A DNA stretch of 32,658 nt, from NCBI GenBank assembly GCA_015061245.1, contig SUWY01000025.1, forward strand, positions 1-32,658, in the 5' to 3' direction. Under the pieces are notes generated by a model. That model was given only the letters and a program-made list of their open reading frames with translations, ran no database searches and was not told where the DNA came from. Below are positions 27,937 to 32,658 of the stretch, piece after piece. Source of the stretch: Bacteroidales bacterium. Its GTDB lineage: Bacteria > Bacteroidota > Bacteroidia > Bacteroidales > Marinifilaceae. The number at the start of each line of letters is the position of its first letter. Within the stretch, counting starts at the first letter, position 1. Both the position numbers and the translations under genes were made by a program.

Positions 27937-29499
27937 ATGAGATGTACACACAAATTTTTACTTATCATATTGCTTTTTGCGGTATGTGGTTGTAGCAGAA
28001 AAAACAAGTTAGATACACTGTTTTACGAGGTTGAAAAACATTACCATTCCACTAATGATACCTTAAAACGCAGAGCTGCCGCATACTTACATAAATATGC
28101 GACATATCACTATGGAATAAAACAAATGCTTGTTGATTCAACAGGTCAGGAGATACAAAACATAAATCCGCTATTGTTTAGAAGTGATACAGCCTATCGA
28201 TATTATCTAAACAAAAACAAGATACACTTTGTTAATTCTAAATTAATATATGATGCGGATACACTAACTAAAGAGTATGTAATTAGCAATATTGACCTGG
28301 CGTTTGATTCATGGCAAAACAACAATTGGAGTGCAAATATTAATTTTAAAGATTTTTGCAGATACATATTGCCTTACCGAAATGCTAACGAAGAGCTCTC
28401 ACAATGGAGAGGTTATTTTAAAGAAAAATATGAGCAAAGGATTAAAGATTCATTAGGAGATTGTGCGGACATTAAGAAAGTTGCACTATTCATGATGAAG
28501 GAGCTTAAGAAAGATGTTAAATATGGAACCCGCCTAAGAGATTTTTATATCAATTATATGACTCCCGAGATGAGTGAAAAGATGCACACAATGGAGTGTA
28601 TTGCATTAGCTCATTATGGAACTTTAGCATTAAGAGCATGTGGAATTCCTTGCGCAATGATTGAAGCTCATTGGAGATTTACAGAGACTTCACATACATC
28701 TATATTATTACCCAAAGTGCATGGCAATGACACTGCATACAGATTGTCAATATATGATGAAATCCAAGTAATGGGCATGCCAAAGGATTCAATGGCATCG
28801 TGGCGCACATGGCAATATAGCTATGAGGTAAATGATGATTTATTAAAAGTATATGAAAATAATCCAAAAACAAAGAATTTAACGTTCCCCTTTTCACGGC
28901 ACGACATTACTGATATTTTTAGTAAAACGCATAACATAGCAATGCAAATACCACCAAAATATTCTGATTGTAAAAATTTATTTTTATGTAGATTCAGCTT
29001 CTGGGATTGGTTCCCAATTAGGGAGGGATTTGTGAATGGCGATTCTGTATATTTTAAAAATGCAACGATAAAACAATTATACCGATTAGCTCATATAGAG
29101 CAAGATGGAACATGCAATGTATTTGGCGATGTGTTTTCAATAAATGGATTTGGAGATATTGTTAAGTACAATTGCACTGGAGATACAACTCTATTTAAGA
29201 TTGCTTATAATTGTACTCCTGAAGAGACCTTAGAAGAAAAAGATATAACATCCTTTTATTGGAGTAGTCACAACCAATTGACACCATTAACAAAGCGCTG
29301 TAGATTATGGGGTTTTAATGAAAAGACGAGAGATTATAAGCCTTATACGTCCGAATTAGCAGGTAAATATAAACCAGTTTTTTATTTGTACGAAGCCAAT
29401 ATGCCATGCTGGACCTTTTTCTATGATGAAAATTTGCCAAGACCATTGGGATATATCCCGAGTGACAATACAGAAGAAGCATATTTAATTCAGTTTTAG
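27937..29499 (+). CDS. Transglutaminase-like lipoprotein
   Basis: The 520-residue predicted lipoprotein has the lipobox AVCGC (C19). A transglutaminase/cysteine-protease-like domain follows at about residues 170-280. MECIALAHYGTLALRACGIP matches the region with the catalytic Cys (C221), H253 (ETSHTS) is a likely catalytic His, and D274 (SIYDE) or D265 the third member. The preceding FCRYILPYRNANEELSQWR block (about 140-157) is typical of Bacteroidota TG-like proteins. The C-terminal part (about 320-520) is beta-rich and unrecognised. Some family members are proteases rather than cross-linkers. The gene sits between the two divergent surface-protein cassettes. Confidence 0.8.
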   Translation: MRCTHKFLLIILLFAVCGCSRKNKLDTLFYEVEKHYHSTNDTLKRRAAAYLHKYATYHYGIKQMLVDSTGQEIQNINPLLFRSDTAYRYYLNKNKIHFVNSKLIYDADTLTKEYVISNIDLAFDSWQNNNWSANINFKDFCRYILPYRNANEELSQWRGYFKEKYEQRIKDSLGDCADIKKVALFMMKELKKDVKYGTRLRDFYINYMTPEMSEKMHTMECIALAHYGTLALRACGIPCAMIEAHWRFTETSHTSILLPKVHGNDTAYRLSIYDEIQVMGMPKDSMASWRTWQYSYEVNDDLLKVYENNPKTKNLTFPFSRHDITDIFSKTHNIAMQIPPKYSDCKNLFLCRFSFWDWFPIREGFVNGDSVYFKNATIKQLYRLAHIEQDGTCNVFGDVFSINGFGDIVKYNCTGDTTLFKIAYNCTPEETLEEKDITSFYWSSHNQLTPLTKRCRLWGFNEKTRDYKPYTSELAGKYKPVFYLYEANMPCWTFFYDENLPRPLGYIPSDNTEEAYLIQF

Positions 29500-29527
29500 A
29501 AGAAGCACTATTTAAAAAAATTAGAAA

Positions 29528-29560
29528 TGTCCCCAAAAGAGGACAATTTATTTTTTTTTT
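29528..29560 (+). terminator. Terminator of the transglutaminase-like gene
   Basis: A 5-bp stem TGTCC/GGACA (29528-29532 with 29541-29545, 8-nt loop) is followed by ATTTA and a run of 10-12 T, just after the stop codon. Confidence 0.65.
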
Positions 29561-29574
29561 AGAATTTTATGCTA

Positions 29575-29582
29575 TATCTTTG
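29575..29582 (+). promoter_or_regulatory. -7 element (TATCTTTG) of the rightward four-gene unit
   Basis: TATCTTTG lies about 57 nt before the ATG at 29639. The -33 position is poly-T rather than TTTG. It is the only promoter-like element found for the lipoprotein-fimbrillin-BACON-MG2 unit. Confidence 0.5.
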
Positions 29583-29638
29583 TGCCCGTTAGTAGAAACT
29601 CAAGAATTAAAAAGTAAATCAAACAAAATTTAATAGAG

Positions 29639-29776
29639 ATGAGGAAAATTTTTGATTTTGCGTTGATATGCGCAATAGTTGTAGCTGTAGTTTATGCGTG
29701 TTCAGAGGATTACTTTGCACCATACGAAGAGAATTTAGAGCTAAACGCTCATGATCCAAGATTAGAATTAATAGCA
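29639..29776 (+). repeat. Inverted duplication, right copy
   Basis: The partner of 27712-27849: 127 of 138 positions are identical, in opposite orientation, flanking the transglutaminase-like gene. Confidence 0.9.
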
Positions 29777-30166
29777 TGTGATTCTGTTAGAGCAAGAACA
29801 TCGCAAATAGAGCAACTTACTTTTGGTGAACACGATTCTTCCGGAGGACAAATGGTAAAATTAGGGACTCTTAAATGTCACACAGGTTCAGAAATTGGTT
29901 TGTATACAATCGTTAGTACTGAATTTATAATTGATACAATGAGCATACGTCACTTAACTTATGCCGAGGCATCAATGACATTTACGAGAGGAACAATTCC
30001 TGCAGGAAAGAGACTAGTTTGTCATCATGAAGTACCAACTGTAACATGGTCAGATGATAAAATCTATTTAGAAGTAGATATATTAATTGATGAGAGTTTT
30101 TATTTCATAGAAGATAAAGAGAGTTATAAGTATCATAGATATGTAAAAACTATTGATGCTTTTTAA
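29639..30166 (+). CDS. Surface lipoprotein of unknown function
   Basis: The 175-residue protein has a lipoprotein signal (lipobox VVYAC, C21) followed by SEDYFAPYEENLE, acidic residues as in Bacteroidota surface-export signals. The rest is probably beta-rich and matches no family I recognise. It is the first gene of a four-gene unit (29-nt gap to the fimbrillin-like gene). The first 46 codons are duplicated in inverted orientation at 27712-27849. It could be a pilus accessory or anchor subunit; this is inference. Confidence 0.8.
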   Translation: MRKIFDFALICAIVVAVVYACSEDYFAPYEENLELNAHDPRLELIACDSVRARTSQIEQLTFGEHDSSGGQMVKLGTLKCHTGSEIGLYTIVSTEFIIDTMSIRHLTYAEASMTFTRGTIPAGKRLVCHHEVPTVTWSDDKIYLEVDILIDESFYFIEDKESYKYHRYVKTIDAF

Positions 30167-30195
30167 AATTATATCATAAATACCTATTAGAGAGT

Positions 30196-31101
30196 ATGAA
30201 AAGAGTTTTATTTCTGCCAATGTTATGTAGCATGATGTTGGCTTGCGAGGAGGATGTTAAGGCTCCTGTAGTGGAGACAACAAAATTATCAACTATAAAA
30301 GTTGAAGTTGCTGGGCAGGAAGATTCTAGAGTAACATGCGATGGGTTGACTTCCTCTTTTGAAGCGGGTGATCAAATAGGAGTCTTTGGTAAATATATAG
30401 ATAATGCAAAATTTATTGTTGCTAAAGATTTTAATCAGGCAGATTCTGAAACTGCATGTATGATAGAGAAAGACGAAACCCTATATGCATATTATCCATA
30501 TAATGAAGCAGTAACAAAAGATCATACATCAACAACGGGAATAAGGGCCCGGGCGCTTACGCTTGAAATTCCAACAGAGCAAGTACAAACCGATGCTATG
30601 GGATCTCATATTACTAAATACGATTGCTTGGTAGGAATCCCTGCAGTTGCTAAAGAAGCTTCAACTCAAATCCAATTTAATCGTATGAACGCATGGTTAG
30701 AATTTAATGTATGTAATAATGGTTCGGAAACACTTAATCTAAAAGGACTCTCTATTGAATCGGAAGAGAAATTATTGTTGATTAAAGGAAATGTTGATGT
30801 TCTTGCTGAGAGCGGAGATGGATTTATGACTGTTCAGCCTCTTACCAGTGTTGACTCCCTTAAGGTAATAACTCAGGGAGATTGGTGTTCCATTGCTCCT
30901 GGTCAAGATGCAAAAATTAAGGCATCTATATTGCCGTATGATAGTTCGTCAAAGGGACTTATTATTGCAATTGAAACAGATAAAGGTGTTGTTTCTAGAA
31001 TGCGATATAAGGGAATGAATTTTAAATCAGGTAATGTATATTCTATGACAATATATACAGAACCCGTAGAAATAGGAAATAAAATTGTTGAACAAAATTA
31101 A
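30196..31101 (+). CDS. Fimbrillin family (Mfa-like) lipoprotein
   Basis: The 301-residue lipoprotein (lipobox MLAC, C17, then EED) shows the fimbrillin/Mfa_like pattern: FEAGDQIGVFG near 58, ETLYAYYPYNE near 100, TLEIPTEQVQTD near 125, and a central DCLVG...IQFNRMNAWLEFNV region. Family members are type V pilus subunits or anchors exported as lipoproteins. The IRARALTLEIP stretch has Arg residues near a place where some fimbrillins are processed, but cleavage is not shown. It lies between two other lipoprotein genes with short gaps (29 and 9 nt), so it is part of one operon. Confidence 0.8.
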   Translation: MKRVLFLPMLCSMMLACEEDVKAPVVETTKLSTIKVEVAGQEDSRVTCDGLTSSFEAGDQIGVFGKYIDNAKFIVAKDFNQADSETACMIEKDETLYAYYPYNEAVTKDHTSTTGIRARALTLEIPTEQVQTDAMGSHITKYDCLVGIPAVAKEASTQIQFNRMNAWLEFNVCNNGSETLNLKGLSIESEEKLLLIKGNVDVLAESGDGFMTVQPLTSVDSLKVITQGDWCSIAPGQDAKIKASILPYDSSSKGLIIAIETDKGVVSRMRYKGMNFKSGNVYSMTIYTEPVEIGNKIVEQN

Positions 31102-31110
31102 AATGTAATT

Positions 31111-32091
31111 ATGAATAAATATACAATATTGATTATAACTGGTTTGTTCCCTGTATTTTTTGCATGTAGTTCTGAAAGTTCAGATGACCCTGTGCCAACC
31201 CCAACGCAACCAGTAATAATGCCTGGCGAAGATACCTGTCAATTACTAAATAACTCAGTAATTATCGATGCTGCTGGAGGCGAAAGAACAATTGTAGTAA
31301 AAACCAATCGTAGTCATACTTTGACATCTACCGTGGAGTGGATAACTATAAATGATGAAGCTAGGGCTGTTGCTGATTATGAATATACAATTACCATTTC
31401 AGAAAATTTGGGAGCAAAACGTGAGGGAATTGTTGAAATAACTTTTGAGGGTGTAAAGAAGCCGACAACATTGCAATTTAAGGTAATACAATCAGCTAGT
31501 GGAGTTACTGACAAGGAATATAACTTTGCTAATGGGATTAATGGTATGACTCAAAATGAGTGGGAGCAAGAGTATATGTATAAAACGAAGGATCTGCACT
31601 GCTATTTTGGAGGAGTAGGTCAGTCGGTGTTTTTTGATGATGTAGAAAATGAGATAACGAAATCATTGAATGATCTGTTATTTTGTTTATCCGAGGATGC
31701 CAGATATAATGGCGACATAATTATGGATGTTGAATCAGGGAAAATGCAGTTATCATATAAAGGTGGTGTATATATGCCCGGAGACCAAATGATTACACAT
31801 CATGAAACTCTTCAAGCAGAGGATGCAATGTTACCATCAGGGTTTAAATATGGTTTTGCAATAGCACAGAACGGAGCTATCATGCCTATTGATGGGGATG
31901 AGTCAGTAATCGTTGCTTATATTGGTACCAATGATTTCAATAAATTAACAATCAAAATCAATAGGAAGGTTATAGAGAGTGTTGCTGATAGACTTTTCTC
32001 TCCACAACTTATTATCACTTATAATAGCGATATGGGAGATATCTATACAATTCATTTACATATAACATTTGAACTTGATAGATATTTATAA
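31111..32091 (+). CDS. BACON-domain lipoprotein with uncharacterised C-terminal domain
   Basis: The 326-residue lipoprotein (lipobox VFFAC, C19, then SSESSDDP, an acidic surface-export-like motif) has a Pro/Thr linker, then a BACON domain at about 45-130 (IIDAAGGERTIVVKTNRS, VEWITIND, ISENLGAKREGIVEITF). BACON domains occur in Bacteroidota surface proteins that bind glycans or mucin. Residues about 135-326 (NGINGMTQNEWEQEY onward) form a further domain that I do not recognise. It is the third gene of the rightward unit, followed 13-28 nt later by the large exported protein. Confidence 0.75.
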   Translation: MNKYTILIITGLFPVFFACSSESSDDPVPTPTQPVIMPGEDTCQLLNNSVIIDAAGGERTIVVKTNRSHTLTSTVEWITINDEARAVADYEYTITISENLGAKREGIVEITFEGVKKPTTLQFKVIQSASGVTDKEYNFANGINGMTQNEWEQEYMYKTKDLHCYFGGVGQSVFFDDVENEITKSLNDLLFCLSEDARYNGDIIMDVESGKMQLSYKGGVYMPGDQMITHHETLQAEDAMLPSGFKYGFAIAQNGAIMPIDGDESVIVAYIGTNDFNKLTIKINRKVIESVADRLFSPQLIITYNSDMGDIYTIHLHITFELDRYL

Positions 32092-32119
32092 TTTGTTTTG
32101 TGACATGCCTATTAGAAAT

Positions 32120-32658
32120 ATGTTAGAGAGTGTTGCAGAGAATCAACACTCTCTAAATACATATATAAACAGATACGTTATATTATTGATAAGTACCTTG
32201 TGTTTATCACTAAACTATGTATATGCGTTTAAATTCAACGATACATTGTCTGTAGAGCAAAACATAATGCAGGGGTTATACGATTATTTAAATGCCACAA
32301 AGCAGGAGAAACTATTTGTTCACGTAGACAAGGAGAGTTGTCAAGCCGGAGATACCTTATGGTTTAAGGGATATTTATTAAGTGCCGCCACCAATCTACC
32401 TGCAGATTTAAGCAGATATATATACGTTGAACTGGCAGATAGAACCAACACTATTCATTGGCGAGAAAAGATTGGACTTTCCGGTTCCGATTCAACTTTC
32501 AGCGGATTTTTTCCTGTGTCTGAGAATTTAAAACAGGGCGATTATATATTTCATGCTTACACCTATTGGATGCAGAATCAAGATGATGCCTTTCATTTTA
32601 CCAAAAGGATAAGGATTGTAAACCCATACGATCATAAGGTTCGTTGCAATATAGAGGT
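32120..32658 (+). CDS. Second large exported macroglobulin-like protein (5' part only)
   Basis: The frame is open from ATG 32105 (or 32120) to the window end, about 180 residues. The start at 32120 is favoured because the sequence before it (CCTATTAGAAAT) resembles that before the fimbrillin-like start at 30196; 32105 is possible. A signal peptide ends near NYVYA. Then KQEKLFVHVDKES, YIYVELADRTNTIHWREK and RIRIVNPYDH closely match the N-terminus of the 884-residue protein at 25010-27664, so the two are paralogues. A strong hairpin (32123-32156) falls in its first codons. The gene continues beyond the window. Confidence 0.75.
   Translation, partial: MLESVAENQHSLNTYINRYVILLISTLCLSLNYVYAFKFNDTLSVEQNIMQGLYDYLNATKQEKLFVHVDKESCQAGDTLWFKGYLLSAATNLPADLSRYIYVELADRTNTIHWREKIGLSGSDSTFSGFFPVSENLKQGDYIFHAYTYWMQNQDDAFHFTKRIRIVNPYDHKVRCNIE
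32123..32156 (+). promoter_or_regulatory. Hairpin at the 5' end of the second large exported protein gene
   Basis: A perfect 13-bp inverted repeat (32123-32135 with 32144-32156, 8-nt loop) lies in the start region of the gene. No T-tract follows, so a simple terminator is unlikely; it could limit translation or mark the intercistronic boundary. Confidence 0.6.

Overview
The window looks like a chromosomal segment of a Bacteroidales-type member of the Bacteroidota. The signs are a fused LpxC-FabZ, an ATP-type PEP carboxykinase, promoters of the TTTG-N19/20-TAnnTTTG kind, almost no Shine-Dalgarno sites, a Mfa-like fimbrillin and a BACON-domain lipoprotein. Family or genus cannot be fixed by reading alone.

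Positions 1-7000 hold housekeeping genes: pckA with its terminator, an AlkD-like protein next to the 23S rRNA methyltransferase rlmD, a tightly packed minus-strand unit (acyl-ACP thioesterase-like gene, menA, CPBP membrane protease; neighbouring genes overlap by 8 and 4 bp), and a sirtuin on the plus strand. Positions 7060-11660 are the rimP-nusA-infB translation/transcription operon, read leftwards from a clear promoter and passing an intrinsic-terminator-like hairpin before rimP. Positions 11842-15067 are the lipid A/fatty-acid genes lpxD, lpxC-fabZ and lpxA, read rightwards. Then come a HAD phosphatase, the greA-HIT pair, ttcA, and two tRNA genes (Tyr-GTA and Gly-TCC) separated by a hairpin-rich spacer.

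Positions 18237-24994 are a complete-looking thiamine biosynthesis operon on the minus strand, thiS-thiE-thiG-thiC-thiH-thiF-(TenI-like/ThiD fusion), driven by a good promoter and preceded by a TPP riboswitch. It covers sulfur carrier activation (ThiF/ThiS), thiazole formation (ThiH, ThiG, probably the TenI-like domain), pyrimidine formation and phosphorylation (ThiC, ThiD), and coupling (ThiE).

Positions 25010-32658 are an AT-rich accessory locus of exported proteins. A transglutaminase-like lipoprotein sits between two divergent cassettes. The leftward one has a 59-residue lipoprotein and an 884-residue macroglobulin-like/carboxypeptidase-regulatory-like exported protein. The rightward one has a related 175-residue lipoprotein, a fimbrillin-like lipoprotein, a BACON lipoprotein and a second, incomplete copy of the large exported protein that runs off the window. 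The two lipoprotein genes share their first 138 nt at 92% identity in inverted orientation, so the cassettes are duplicates, and the left one has apparently lost its middle. This is the most likely place for an undescribed system: a surface or pilus-like assembly with a dedicated transglutaminase-fold enzyme. That function is inference.

Other unusual items are a 19-bp inverted copy of the tRNA-Gly 3' end, heptad tandem arrays placed right after three stop codons, and a strong Shine-Dalgarno site before infB.
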